A DNA stretch of 64,000 nt from Microbacterium oxydans (GCF_900095745.1 NZ_FMIR01000010.1:1-64000); one strand, 5' to 3'; positions 1 through 8,114 are shown, counted from the first letter of the stretch. Numbers and translations: made by a program. Notes: generated from the letters alone by a model not told the origin.

Positions 1-22
1 CCCTCCCCTCCTCTCCCTCCCC

Positions 23-104
23 GCCGAGTGCACGGCTTGGCGCCGAATGCACGGGCTATCCAGGTCAACGAGCCGTGCACTCGAGGGCACGCCGTGCACT
101 CGGC
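23..104. repeat. Four inverted copies of a GCCGAGTGCACGGC-like motif
   Basis: Positions 23-36 read GCCGAGTGCACGGC and 91-104 carry its exact reverse complement. Partial copies sit at 42-55 (one orientation) and 72-83 (the other). The four copies surround a short spacer, so the segment can fold into a cruciform or hairpin. No gene is visible in 1-283 apart from these repeats. They could be an intergenic repeat family or a terminator region for a gene left of the window. Confidence 0.5.
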
Positions 105-283
105 GACCCCACGCGAACGACGCTCACTGAAAGTTGAGCAACATATCGGGTCGGACGTACAATTTCCGTGAATTCCGGCGGGCTGAAAGGGCGCCCGTTC
201 CACCGCACGATGCAGAGATCAGCATCCTCGGATGCGGTGCGCTCCTCGACAGCCGATGCCGGCCGACTGATTGGAGTGTTGAG

Positions 284-568
284 ATGTTCACGATGCCCGA
301 TCCCCGATTCGAGCTCAGGAAGATCACCGATACCGAGTGGCTGATCCTCGATCACCGCTACGCCGCGGATGACTCGCGCCGCACGGTCGCCTGCATCTAC
401 CAAGTCGACACCGTCGAGGTCGAAGCCGTCTGGCTACGCGACCTGCCGCTCGCGACGTACTACATGTCTGCGGCGGATGTGCTCGAGGACGTGCAGCGGT
501 TCCACTCGCCGCGACGCGCGAGTCGCCCGATCCCGATTCCGCACCTGCCTCCGCTGGCCACCGCCTGA
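284..568 (+). CDS. Conserved small hypothetical protein
   Basis: A 94-residue protein beginning MFTMPDPRFELRK. I chose the ATG at 284 because TTGGAG (271-276) sits 7 nt upstream. The open frame extends further upstream, but that part lacks a ribosome site and reads like non-coding sequence. The protein is mixed charged, with no signal peptide or membrane segment, a central hydrophobic strand (WLILDHRY) and a proline-rich tail. I recognise the general look of a Microbacteriaceae-specific hypothetical protein but can give no function. It stands alone, followed by a strong GC hairpin. Confidence 0.75.
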   Translation: MFTMPDPRFELRKITDTEWLILDHRYAADDSRRTVACIYQVDTVEVEAVWLRDLPLATYYMSAADVLEDVQRFHSPRRASRPIPIPHLPPLATA

Positions 569-613
569 CGTCGACGAGACGCCGGCGGGCGAGCCGACGA
601 GGGTCGGGATTGT

Positions 614-660
614 CCGGCCCGGTGCACGCGTCTGTCAATGGGCACGCGTGCCCGGGCCGG
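614..660 (+). terminator. Strong GC hairpin between two small genes
   Basis: The arm at 614-630 (CCGGCCCGGTGCACGCG) pairs with 645-660 (CGCGTGCCCGGGCCGG) around a 14-nt loop, with one bulged base. There is no T-run after it, so it could be a factor-dependent terminator or an mRNA-stabilising structure rather than a classical intrinsic terminator. Confidence 0.45.
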
Positions 661-706
661 TGGGGCGAGACTGATGGCCCCACCCCTCAGCCGAATGGAG
701 CCTCTG

Positions 707-838
707 ATGTCAGATCCGCAGACGAACCACGATGACCAGCCCCTCGTCGACGCCGTCGGCATCGACCCGGACATGCCGTCCACCGATGATGATGATGATG
801 ATGATGCCGACATCGACGTCGCCGACCAGGACGAGTGA
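707..838 (+). CDS. Very acidic 43-residue protein with Asp7 tract
   Basis: Start at ATG 707 with GGAG (697-700) 6 nt upstream. The product begins MSDPQTNHDDQPLV and is strongly acidic. Residues near the middle form seven consecutive Asp, encoded by a perfect (GAT)7 microsatellite at 785-805. There is no membrane segment and no recognisable domain. The protein is probably disordered. The triplet repeat can change length in frame by slippage. Function unknown; it is real by start-site quality, reading frame and codon bias only. Confidence 0.6.
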   Translation: MSDPQTNHDDQPLVDAVGIDPDMPSTDDDDDDDADIDVADQDE

Positions 839-898
839 CCTGATTCGCGCGCGCGCAACCCCCTGGCGTTCTCACCTTGAGCGTCACATCCTCGGGGC

Positions 899-1102
899 AT
901 GACACACCCCGACGACATCAAACAGCCACTGGACCACCTGCCTCCCCTCGAAGAGCGGGACAAGGCGATCGAGATCGAAGAGCCGAGCTACCCGACGTCC
1001 GAGGCACCGACCGGACCCGCGCATGCCTCGCCCGAGACGGCGGCCGAACCCGGCAAGCCGAACCGGCACGGCGTCGACAAGCTCCCGCCCGGAACGAGCT
1101 GA
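899..1102 (+). CDS. Small charged hypothetical protein
   Basis: A 67-residue hydrophilic protein beginning MTHPDDIKQPLDHL, rich in Pro, Glu and Asp, probably disordered. It ends with a Pro-rich stretch. Only a weak ribosome site (GGGGC just before the ATG) is visible. No domain is recognised and no partner is obvious. It lies between the acidic peptide gene and a membrane protein gene on the same strand. It could be a non-coding stretch, but codon third-position GC is consistent with coding. Confidence 0.5.
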   Translation: MTHPDDIKQPLDHLPPLEERDKAIEIEEPSYPTSEAPTGPAHASPETAAEPGKPNRHGVDKLPPGTS

Positions 1103-1194
1103 GCCCGGCGCGCGGCGCCGGCGGCGCTGACCGGATGCCGACAGTGTCCTGGGTATCCGGCGGTGCCGAGCTCGGCCCACCCTAGGCTTCAGGG

Positions 1195-2256
1195 GTGCCC
1201 CCACCCGCTGCCTCCCGTCGACGGACGGTCTCCAGGGTCGCGGGCGCATTCTTCGCCCTCGCCACGGCGATCGTGGTCGGGGAGCTCGGCGTCTCGGTGG
1301 CGACGTCCGGCGAGGCATCTCTTCTGATCGGACCGCTCGACGAGCGCAGCCTGCTCACCGGCTCGATGCTGATCGCGTTCGCCGCCCTCTGCGTCGGGCT
1401 GTGGAGCGTGGATGCGCCGCGGTGGATGCTGGCGCTCAAGATCATCGGCATCGTGCTCGCCGCTGGAGCGGGAGCCCTTGCGGCTTTCCTCGTGATGCTG
1501 TCCATCGAGGTGAAGGTCACGCCGCTGCTGCAGGGCGACTGCGACACCGGCTACGTCGTGGTCGAACGCTCGTTCCTGATGGGATCGAGTGGCACCGTGT
1601 ATCGGCAGGACGGTCTCGTCGCGACCTCGGTGGCACGAACCTCCGGGAACAACGCCTACCAGCCGTTCGCAATGGACGGGTACGCCGTGGCGGACGCGGA
1701 TGGCACGCTGACGGTCTCGTATGCGGTCAACGAGCCGAACACGAACTCGAACCCGGCGGGGACCTACGCGGCGTCGTTCTCCGTTCCCGTGCTCGCGGAC
1801 AGAACACCGCACTGCGGGTATGAGGCGCAGAGGGAGCCGATCCGGTCTCCGAGCCCTCCGGTGACCTCGGCACCTGAACCCATGACCGCTGCGGCCGTCG
1901 ATGATCAGATGACGGAACTCGTGACCGCCTCGTTGGATGCCTCCTCCGGAACCGCCGTCGATGCATCCGGCGCTCCGATCGACGCCGCCGCCCTGCCGAT
2001 CCGGTCCGTTTCGTGCGCCGAGAGTCCCGGCACCCGCCGCGAGCTGCAGCTCGACTTCCGCACCGACGACAACACCCGATCGGTCGCCGACATCCTGAAG
2101 GTCTGGGACCGAGCCGGCTACGAGCAGGATCGTGCCATGCAGGAGGACATCCGTTACAGCGAGGGCCGCCCCGTGGAGCGGATGAGCGTGCGGGACACGT
2201 CGAGCATCGACGGCCTGATCCACCTCACCGTGAGCTCGATCTGCATCGTCGAGTAG
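1195..2256 (+). CDS. Hypothetical membrane protein with large extracytoplasmic domain
   Basis: A 353-residue protein starting at GTG 1195; a TAGGCT box (TANNNT type) lies close upstream, suggesting a very short leader. Three hydrophobic segments are visible at about residues 14-34, 57-75 and 80-104. They are followed by a roughly 250-residue polar domain containing four cysteines (near GDCDTGY, HCGYE, VSCAE, SICIV) that could form disulfides outside the cell. No known family is recognised. It converges with the kinase gene on the other strand, 9 nt away. Role unknown, perhaps envelope-related. Confidence 0.7.
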   Translation: MPPPAASRRRTVSRVAGAFFALATAIVVGELGVSVATSGEASLLIGPLDERSLLTGSMLIAFAALCVGLWSVDAPRWMLALKIIGIVLAAGAGALAAFLVMLSIEVKVTPLLQGDCDTGYVVVERSFLMGSSGTVYRQDGLVATSVARTSGNNAYQPFAMDGYAVADADGTLTVSYAVNEPNTNSNPAGTYAASFSVPVLADRTPHCGYEAQREPIRSPSPPVTSAPEPMTAAAVDDQMTELVTASLDASSGTAVDASGAPIDAAALPIRSVSCAESPGTRRELQLDFRTDDNTRSVADILKVWDRAGYEQDRAMQEDIRYSEGRPVERMSVRDTSSIDGLIHLTVSSICIVE

Positions 2257-2265
2257 CGCGCTGCT

Positions 2266-3645
2266 TCATCCTTCGCGACTCTTCTCGGCCTCTTTCTGCG
2301 CCTTCTCCGCCTCCTTGCGGGCGTCTTCATCGGCCTTCTGCTGCGCCTTCTCCGCGTCCTTGGCCGCTTTCTCTGCGGCCTTCTGCTCGTCGGTCGGCTT
2401 TCCGCCGCCGGGCTCGGTGTCTTCGGCGGGCACGACGGGCACGACGGGCTCAGCAGGCTGGTCGGGAGCGTTCACGGGTGTCGTGGAAGGCTCCGCAGTC
2501 GGCGCGGGAGACTGCTCGGTGTCGACCGTGTCGGTCACGTCCGGATCCACGGCGCCGATGCCCGACAGCCACACCCCGGTCAGGACGGATGCGGCGACCG
2601 CCGCGACCACGGCGCCGCCGATGATCCTCCGGCGACGCCCGCCGGCCTTTCGCTCGGTGAGACCGCGCGGTCTCACCGGCCCGGCGGGAAGAAGGAGTGT
2701 CGGGGTGGTGGCCGGCGATGACGAGGCGCGCGCTGCGGCCATCGCTGCGACCGTGGCCGGGACGGCAGGACGCGGCGGAGCAGGAGGCGCCGGGCGCGAC
2801 GATGCCGTCGCTGCCGTCACGAGTTCCGACGACGCGGCGAACACCTCCAAGGCACGTGGCCGATCGGCGGGGTCCGCGGCCAGCATCCGCGTCAGGAGGG
2901 TGGTCCACCCGACCCCCAGGGATGCCGGCACCTCCGGCATCTCGATGAGCCGGGCCATCGCGGCGCCGATGCCTTCGGCCTCCGGGAAGGCGCGCGTCCC
3001 GGTAAGGGCCTCGAGCAGCACGAGTCCCAGCGAATAGATGTCGGCGGGCGGAGCGGGCGGCTCCCCTCTCAGCTGCTCCGGGGCGAGATACGCCGCGGTT
3101 CCGATCACGAGCCCGGGGGTGGTGAGCCGCGCGCCGTCGACGAGGACGGAGATGCCGAAGTCCGCGAGCTTCGCCCCCGACCGGTTGCCGGGAAGCGGAG
3201 TCCGCGACACCAGCACATTCGACGGCTTGATGTCACGATGCACGATCCCCGCGCCGTGCACGACATGCAGCGCCTCGGCGAGGTCCGCTGCGAGCCGCGC
3301 GACCTCGGCGGGTGCCATGGGCCCCTGCGCGATTCGGGCGGACAAGGTCGGCCCATCGATGAACTCCATCACCAGGTACTCGGCTCGCCCCGGGACGAGC
3401 TGCGCGTCGTAGAGCGTGACCAGGCCGGGGTGGTTGAGCGAGGCGAGCACCGTCATCTCGCTGCGCGCGCGACCGGATGGCTGTGCGCCGTCCATCTCGT
3501 CGCGCAGCATCTTGATCGCCACCGTGCGGCCGAGGAAGATGTCGTCAGCGCGATACACGCGTGCCATCCCGCCCTGTCCGACGCACTCCTGCAATCGGTA
3601 GCGCCCATCGAGCAGCGCTTCGGTAGGAAGCGAGTCATCGGTCAT
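2266..3645 (-). CDS. Membrane-anchored Hanks-type serine/threonine protein kinase
   Basis: A 459-residue kinase; the start at 3645 is fixed by AGGAGG 8 nt upstream. Seen: Gly-rich loop GQGG (residues 23-26), invariant Lys45 in VAIK, HRD at 136-138, DFG at 162-164, APE at 188-190. A Pro/Ala-rich linker leads to one membrane helix (about 341-361). The tail is a Ser/Thr/Pro stretch ending in a highly charged Lys/Glu/Ala coiled coil (about 418-457). Known: this is the PknB-like eukaryotic-type family that phosphorylates Ser/Thr on proteins. There are no PASTA repeats, so muropeptide sensing is unlikely. The extracytoplasmic tail may sense or anchor. Target unknown. Confidence 0.92.
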   Translation of the reverse strand: MTDDSLPTEALLDGRYRLQECVGQGGMARVYRADDIFLGRTVAIKMLRDEMDGAQPSGRARSEMTVLASLNHPGLVTLYDAQLVPGRAEYLVMEFIDGPTLSARIAQGPMAPAEVARLAADLAEALHVVHGAGIVHRDIKPSNVLVSRTPLPGNRSGAKLADFGISVLVDGARLTTPGLVIGTAAYLAPEQLRGEPPAPPADIYSLGLVLLEALTGTRAFPEAEGIGAAMARLIEMPEVPASLGVGWTTLLTRMLAADPADRPRALEVFAASSELVTAATASSRPAPPAPPRPAVPATVAAMAAARASSSPATTPTLLLPAGPVRPRGLTERKAGGRRRRIIGGAVVAAVAASVLTGVWLSGIGAVDPDVTDTVDTEQSPAPTAEPSTTPVNAPDQPAEPVVPVVPAEDTEPGGGKPTDEQKAAEKAAKDAEKAQQKADEDARKEAEKAQKEAEKSREG

Positions 3646-3782
3646 CGTCGAATCCTCCTGACGCCCGTCGGGTATCGGGCGGCGAACGCCCACGCTACGG
3701 CCTCGACGCGCTCGAAGCCCGGGCCTTGACACGAGCGCGCACGCACCCCCGGTACTGTTTTCTCAGGAGAACGGAGCCGATC

Positions 3783-4178
3783 ATGGATGCTGCCGATGCG
3801 ATCGGACTGATCGCCGAGATCCTCTCGTGGATCGGCCTCGGGATCGGTCTCCCCCTGCTCCTCATCGTCTTCCTGGTGAAAGTGCACGATGGCCGCTGGG
3901 TGCCGCAGGAGGTCTTCATCCTCGAGGACGACGGCCGCGCCCGCGCCCGCTGGTTCACCGCCGGCGACTTCTGGGAGCGCCCGCTCCGCGCGGACGAATC
4001 CGGCCACTGGCAGGGCCGCGAAGAGGTCGACGCGTTCGTCAGCGAACACCACCCGAGTCTGATGCGCTTCGAACCCCGCCGGCCCCTCCTCCATGCCGTG
4101 CAGGTGCTCGGAGTCACCCTCGCCAGCGTGGGGGCTGCGGCGGTCGTCCTCTCGATCATCTTGCTGTTCGTGGGGTGA
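3783..4178 (+). CDS. Small two-helix membrane protein, hypothetical
   Basis: A 131-residue protein beginning MDAADAIGLIAEIL. Start at 3783 with GGAG (3773-3776) 6 nt upstream; an in-frame ATG further up lacks a ribosome site. One hydrophobic helix lies at about 13-33 and another at about 107-130 near the C-terminus. They enclose a charged loop of about 70 residues with several Trp, Glu and Arg. A TTGACA hexamer lies at 3726-3731, but no well-spaced -10 follows. It lies divergent to the kinase gene and close upstream of the acyl-CoA ligase. Function unknown. Confidence 0.75.
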   Translation: MDAADAIGLIAEILSWIGLGIGLPLLLIVFLVKVHDGRWVPQEVFILEDDGRARARWFTAGDFWERPLRADESGHWQGREEVDAFVSEHHPSLMRFEPRRPLLHAVQVLGVTLASVGAAAVVLSIILLFVG

Positions 4179-4230
4179 ATCGACGGCGGCCGGCCTGACA
4201 GGCACCGGCATTCCGCGGCAGGATGGAGGC

Positions 4231-5931
4231 ATGCCCGTTCCTCCCCTCTCTTCACGCCCCTGGCTCGACTCGTACGCGGAGGGCGTCCCCGCAGACATCG
4301 ATGAGCCGACGCAGACCCTCCCGGAGATGCTGTCGGCGAGCGTGAAGGCCTTCGGCCGGCGTCCGGCGCTGGACTTCTTCGGCGCGGTCACGACGTACCG
4401 GGAGCTCGGGGAGCAGATCGAGCGCGCCGCGGAGGGCCTGCGGCGGCTCGGGGTCGGCAAGGGCGACCGCGTCGCCCTTGTGCTCCCCAACTGCCCGCAG
4501 CACGTCGTGGCCTTCTATGCGACTCTGCGACTCGGCGCGATCGTGGTCGAGCACAATCCCCTCTACACGCCCCGCGAGCTGCGACACCAGTTCGAGGATC
4601 ACGGCGCCCGCGTCGCCATCGTCTGGGACAAGGCCGCCGACATGGTCGCCGGTTTCCCGGCCGACCTCCGGGTCGAGCACATCGTCAGCGTCGACATCAC
4701 CGCGGCGATGCCCCTGTCGAAGCGCGTCGCGCTCCGTCTCCCGATCCCCAAGGCTCGTGAGGCGCGAGCGAAGCTGACCGGCACACCGAAGGCACGGCAC
4801 CTCGTCGCCTGGAAGGGTCTCGTCGACCATCGCCGGCTCTCGCGACGCGTGCCAGGGCCGGCCCTGGACGACACCGCACTGCTGCAGTACACGAGCGGCA
4901 CGACGGGCGTTCCGAAGGGCGCGATCCTCACGCACTCGAACCTCCGCGCCAACGCGATGCAGGGACGGGCGTGGGTGCCCGGCCTCGTCGATGGCGAAGA
5001 GACGTTCTACGGCGTGCTGCCGTTGTTCCACGCCTACGGCATGACGCTGTGCCTCACGTTCGCGATGAGCATCGGAGCGCGGCTGGTTCTGTTCCCCACG
5101 TTCGATCTGGGGCTCGTCACGGCGGCGGCGCGCTCGACTCCGCCCACCTTCCTTCCCGCCGTGCCACCCATCTACGACGCTCTAGCGCGCGCCGCGGCCC
5201 GCGGGACCATCGATCTGTCGACGGTCCGCTTCGCCATCTCCGGCGCGATGAGCCTTCCGGTCGCGACCGTGAAGAGGTGGGAGGAGGCGACCGGTGGCCT
5301 CCTCGTCGAGGGCTACGGCATGACCGAGAGTTCGCCGGTGGCACTCGGCAACCCGATCGGGCCGTCCCGTCGCCCCGGCACCGTCGGCGTGCCGTTCCCG
5401 AGCACCGAGATCCGCGTCGTCGATCCCGAGGACACCGATGTCGACATGCCGGCCGGCGAGCGCGGGGAACTCCTCATCCGCGGCCCTCAGGTGTTCCAGG
5501 GCTATTGGGGGCGTCCGGGCGAGACCGCGGATGCACTGCTGGCAGACGGCTGGCTCCGCACCGGAGACATCGCCGAGGTCTCGGCCGACGGGTTCGTGAG
5601 CATCGTCGATCGCCTCAAGGAGCTCATCATCACGGGCGGGTTCAACGTGTCGCCCAGCGAGGTGGAAGACGTGCTCGCCGCGCACCCGGATGTCACCGCC
5701 GCCGCCGTCGTCGGTCTTCCCCGGCCGCACGGCGGAGAAGACGTCGCCGCCGCGGTCGTGCTCCGCGACGGTGCCACCCTCGACGTGGATGCGCTGCGCG
5801 ACTTCTGCCGCACCCGGCTCACGCCCTACAAGGTGCCGCGCCGCATCACCGCCGTCGATGACCTGCCCCGGTCGCTCATCGGCAAGGTGCTGCGCCGCCA
5901 GGTGCGCGACGAGCTGCTCGAAGGGCGCTGA
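4231..5931 (+). CDS. fadD: Long-chain acyl-CoA ligase (AMP-binding)
   Basis: A 566-residue member of the ANL adenylating superfamily. Seen: the ATP-binding loop YTSGTTGVPKG at 220-230, the GYGMTES motif, the GWLRTGD hinge region, the KELIITGGFNV motif and a C-terminal LIGKVLRR segment with the expected catalytic Lys. Known reaction: fatty acid + ATP + CoA to acyl-CoA, via an acyl-adenylate. The start at 4231 (MPVPPLSSRPW) is chosen by family length; GGAGG sits only 1 nt before it, so initiation may be atypical or leaderless. It stands alone rather than in a beta-oxidation operon, so the exact carboxylic substrate is uncertain. Confidence 0.9.
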   Translation: MPVPPLSSRPWLDSYAEGVPADIDEPTQTLPEMLSASVKAFGRRPALDFFGAVTTYRELGEQIERAAEGLRRLGVGKGDRVALVLPNCPQHVVAFYATLRLGAIVVEHNPLYTPRELRHQFEDHGARVAIVWDKAADMVAGFPADLRVEHIVSVDITAAMPLSKRVALRLPIPKAREARAKLTGTPKARHLVAWKGLVDHRRLSRRVPGPALDDTALLQYTSGTTGVPKGAILTHSNLRANAMQGRAWVPGLVDGEETFYGVLPLFHAYGMTLCLTFAMSIGARLVLFPTFDLGLVTAAARSTPPTFLPAVPPIYDALARAAARGTIDLSTVRFAISGAMSLPVATVKRWEEATGGLLVEGYGMTESSPVALGNPIGPSRRPGTVGVPFPSTEIRVVDPEDTDVDMPAGERGELLIRGPQVFQGYWGRPGETADALLADGWLRTGDIAEVSADGFVSIVDRLKELIITGGFNVSPSEVEDVLAAHPDVTAAAVVGLPRPHGGEDVAAAVVLRDGATLDVDALRDFCRTRLTPYKVPRRITAVDDLPRSLIGKVLRRQVRDELLEGR

Positions 5932-5999
5932 GGGGTCGAACCCACCCGTCAGTCACCGGACCGGCCCCGGCCGTGGGCGAGTGCACCAGAAGTGGCTCG

Positions 6000-6149
6000 C
6001 TACTTCGTCGCGTTCGGGTGATGCGTGTGCACCTGCTCGATCAACACGTCGCCACCGTCGACGTAGAACCAGATTCGCGCATCACCCTGGGCGGTCGGCT
6101 TGTGCTGCCAGCGCTCGTGACGAGCGTTGCCGCGCTGGATGAACTCCAC
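6000..6149 (-). pseudogene. Toxin remnant (C-terminal part of a RelE-like toxin family)
   Basis: In a frame different from the upstream antitoxin, about 49 codons read GVEFIQRGNARHERWQHK, then PTAQGDARIWFYVDGG, and end HTHHPNATK before a stop. I recall this C-terminal pattern (WQHKPT.GDARIWF.VDG...HPN.TK) from small actinobacterial proteins encoded next to Phd-like antitoxins. The expected N-terminal half is missing. The coding part begins exactly where the antitoxin frame stops looking antitoxin-like. A GTG at 6149 could start a 49-residue peptide, but it has no ribosome site. Best read as a deletion product that fused the two genes out of frame. Confidence 0.55.
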
Positions 6150-6571
6150 TCCGCAGGTCGAGCGGAGAGCCCTGCGGCGATCGCGGTCGCCGTCTCCCGC
6201 CAGGACGTGAGCTCCGCGATCGCCAGATGGGGCTGTCCTGTGGCGAACGATGCGCGAGCCGCATCGACGAGATCCCGTGCGCACGTCGCCTGGTCGGTAT
6301 CGGAGAGCGCCAGCATCCACGGGAAGCGGTCAGCCATCCGCGACGCGAGAGTGCCCTCCTCGTCGAGCGTGACCGTGATCAGGTCGGCGGCGAACTGCAG
6401 CAGCGCCGCGCGGGCGTCGGCCTCACGCTGCGACATCAGTACGAGCGGCTCACCGTCTCGGCGCGTGATCTGGACCGTGTGGTCCTCCGCCTCGGCGAAG
6501 ACGTCAGCGGAGTGCTTGCTGAGATCAGACGAGCGCCGAGTCGTCGTGCGGAGGTCGTTGAGGATCGTCAT
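6041..6571 (-). CDS. Phd/YefM-like antitoxin with altered C-terminus
   Basis: A 176-residue protein beginning MTILNDLRTTTRRSSDLSKH. The first 50 residues contain the Phd-type pattern VQITRRDGEPLVLMSQREAD, which in this family folds into a DNA-binding dimer that represses its own promoter and neutralises a toxin. After about residue 141 (GLSARPAEW) the sequence turns into a low-complexity Ser/Thr/Arg tail overlapping the toxin remnant in another frame. I infer a deletion joining antitoxin to toxin. The antitoxin core may still be made, but there is no intact toxin here. Confidence 0.65.
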   Translation of the reverse strand: MTILNDLRTTTRRSSDLSKHSADVFAEAEDHTVQITRRDGEPLVLMSQREADARAALLQFAADLITVTLDEEGTLASRMADRFPWMLALSDTDQATCARDLVDAARASFATGQPHLAIAELTSWRETATAIAAGLSARPAEWSSSSAATLVTSAGSTSRPPRVMRESGSTSTVATC

Positions 6572-6641
6572 GCGTTCATTCTATTCGGAATGTGTTCGGA
6601 AGTCTGCGATGCCCGGCGAACATCGGCCCCGCGCCTCGCGA

Positions 6642-7103
6642 TCAGGCGACGTGGCGGCCCAGGGCGTCGAGGAGGCCGCGCGTGCCGGCCTCACGCCCCT
6701 GCCCGTCCGCCCAGAACTGGTCGAAGAACACGCCGTGCTCCGTGTGCGTGAAGCGGGTTCCGGCATCGATCGGCTCGAACTCCAAAGACGCGACGGACGT
6801 CGACATGTGGGCCCCGTCGAGCCACATGTCGTACGTCGTGACGATGCGGACGCGCTCGACGATGTCGGTGTACGTCGCCTCGTACCGTGAGACCGGACCG
6901 CCGTGGAACTTGCCCTCGTCGATGTCGCGCCCGCCGACCCGGAAGTCGAACACCCACTCCCGAGTGCGGATGCGGTCGGCGTCACCCCACCAGCTCCGTT
7001 TGCTGTCCTCGTCGGCGAACGCAGCCCAGACGCGCTCGACGGGCGCCGCATAGTCGCGGGTCAGGGTGAATCCGGAGCGCGCGAGTCGGCGTTCGATCGT
7101 CAT
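6642..7103 (-). CDS. SRPBCC / AHSA1-family protein
   Basis: A 153-residue protein beginning MTIERRLARSGFTLTRDYAAP. The opening strand pattern (LTRDYAAPVERVWAAFADEDSKRSWWG) is typical of activator-of-Hsp90-like START-fold proteins, which bind small hydrophobic ligands in a cavity. No enzyme activity can be assigned. It is the last gene of a three-gene operon with the DHFR-like gene (9-nt gap) and the ArsR regulator. This combination of ArsR, SRPBCC and RibD-C genes recurs in actinobacteria, but its ligand is unknown. Confidence 0.85.
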   Translation of the reverse strand: MTIERRLARSGFTLTRDYAAPVERVWAAFADEDSKRSWWGDADRIRTREWVFDFRVGGRDIDEGKFHGGPVSRYEATYTDIVERVRIVTTYDMWLDGAHMSTSVASLEFEPIDAGTRFTHTEHGVFFDQFWADGQGREAGTRGLLDALGRHVA

Positions 7104-7112
7104 CCCCGCCTC

Positions 7113-7757
7113 CTATCGGGCCAGAGTGACGTGGATCACGCCGCTCTCGGCGACTTCGCTCGTCACCTCGTGGGTGAGCTCGAAGCCGACCAGATCGTCC
7201 CACAGTCGATTCCCGCGACCGAGGAAGATGGGGGTGACCATGAGGTGCAGGTCGTCGATCAGCCCTGCGCGCAGGAAGTCTCGCGCTGTTCGGTACCCTC
7301 CGCCGACGCGCACGTCGAGGTCGCCGGCGGCCTCCTTCGCCTCGGCGAGCACCTCTTCGATCGGGGCGTCACGGAAATGGAAGGTGGTTCCGCCGTTCAT
7401 CGGAAGCGGCGCGCGGGGTGCGGTGTGGGTGAGGACGTAGACCGCGGTGCCGAACGGGGGCGTGTCGCCCCACCAGCCCTTCCAGTCCGGATCGTCGGGG
7501 AAGGAGTGGAGTCCGAACATGCCGGCACCCATGATCTCGGATCCGACTCCGTCGAAGAACGCGGCCGCATGACGGTCGTCGACGCCGGTCGTGCCCGCGC
7601 CGCTCGTGTCGCCGAAGACGTTCGCGCGAAAGGTGCGGGTGGCGGTATACGCGGCGGTGAGGCGCGCCCAGTCCTCGCCCATCGGATTCTCGGGGGTCGC
7701 ATCCGACGGCGTGTAGCCGTCCAGCGAGGTGAACAGGTCCAGGCGCACGCGGGTCAT
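7113..7757 (-). CDS. Dihydrofolate-reductase-like (RibD C-terminal) protein
   Basis: A 214-residue protein beginning MTRVRLDLFTSLDGY. Family hallmarks seen: the FTSLDGY opening, a VYVLTHTAP segment, a Gly-rich nucleotide-binding turn DVRVGGGYRTARDFL, and an ending of the type IDDLHLMVTPIFLGRGNRLW. Known: these are NADPH-dependent reductase folds related to DHFR and to the RibD reductase domain; physiological substrates are mostly unknown. It starts 1 nt after the arsR stop codon, so it is translated from the same mRNA and controlled by that repressor. Confidence 0.88.
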   Translation of the reverse strand: MTRVRLDLFTSLDGYTPSDATPENPMGEDWARLTAAYTATRTFRANVFGDTSGAGTTGVDDRHAAAFFDGVGSEIMGAGMFGLHSFPDDPDWKGWWGDTPPFGTAVYVLTHTAPRAPLPMNGGTTFHFRDAPIEEVLAEAKEAAGDLDVRVGGGYRTARDFLRAGLIDDLHLMVTPIFLGRGNRLWDDLVGFELTHEVTSEVAESGVIHVTLAR

Positions 7758-7758
7758 G

Positions 7759-8097
7759 TCAGTTCTCCTTCGGGGTCGTGAGAGCGAGGTGGATGCCGAG
7801 TCGGTCGGCGTGGTGGTCGGCGGGTGTTCGCTGCTCGCCGAGCCACAGGTGCAGCACGTCGAGGGCTCCCGGTCGCAGGCTCACGGTGCGCACCCGCCCG
7901 AGCTTCTCCGACGTCACGACTCCTGCACTCTCGAGCACGCTCAGGTGCTGCAGGAACGACGGCAGCGCCATGGCGAACGGCGCCGCGAGATCCGAGACGA
8001 CAGCGGGAGACTTCGCCAGCCGTTCCACGATGGCGCGACGCGTCGGGTCCGCGAGAGCGCGGAACACGGCATCGATCTCGTCGTGATACTTAGGCAT
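7759..8097 (-). CDS. ArsR-family repressor
   Basis: A 112-residue winged-helix protein starting MPKYHDEIDAVFRALADPTRR. The start at 8097 rather than an upstream ATG is supported by the family N-terminus. The DNA-reading part FAMALPSFLQHLSVLESAGVV is visible. There are no metal-binding ELCVCDL-type cysteines, so it is not a metal sensor of the classical type. It heads an operon with the DHFR-like and SRPBCC genes. Its first codons lie inside a perfect palindrome, implying autoregulation at the start of its own gene. Confidence 0.9.
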   Translation of the reverse strand: MPKYHDEIDAVFRALADPTRRAIVERLAKSPAVVSDLAAPFAMALPSFLQHLSVLESAGVVTSEKLGRVRTVSLRPGALDVLHLWLGEQRTPADHHADRLGIHLALTTPKEN

Positions 8098-8114
8098 GCA
8101 CCTAAGTATCACGA
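8081..8114. promoter_or_regulatory. Perfect palindromic operator overlapping the arsR start codon
   Basis: Arms TCGTGATACTTAGG (8081-8094) and CCTAAGTATCACGA (8101-8114) are exact inverted repeats around CATGCA. That spacer contains the arsR start codon, and one arm encodes its first residues PKYHD. It is the likely ArsR binding site, blocking transcription and perhaps also forming an mRNA hairpin over the start codon. Confidence 0.75.

Noticed and set aside
460..963. A 167-residue minus-strand frame with a long Ser run
   Set aside because: The Ser run is the antisense reading of the (GAT)7 tract of the acidic protein gene, with no start-site support.
1189..2223. A 344-residue frame on the minus strand opposite the membrane protein at 1195
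   Set aside because: No ribosome site, no domain, and Arg/His/Gly-rich composition; the rightward frame has clear membrane helices.
3726..3758. TTGACA/TACTGT promoter before the small membrane protein gene
   Set aside because: The two boxes are 21 bp apart, too far for a normal sigma-70-type promoter and without a regulator site, so it is not listed.
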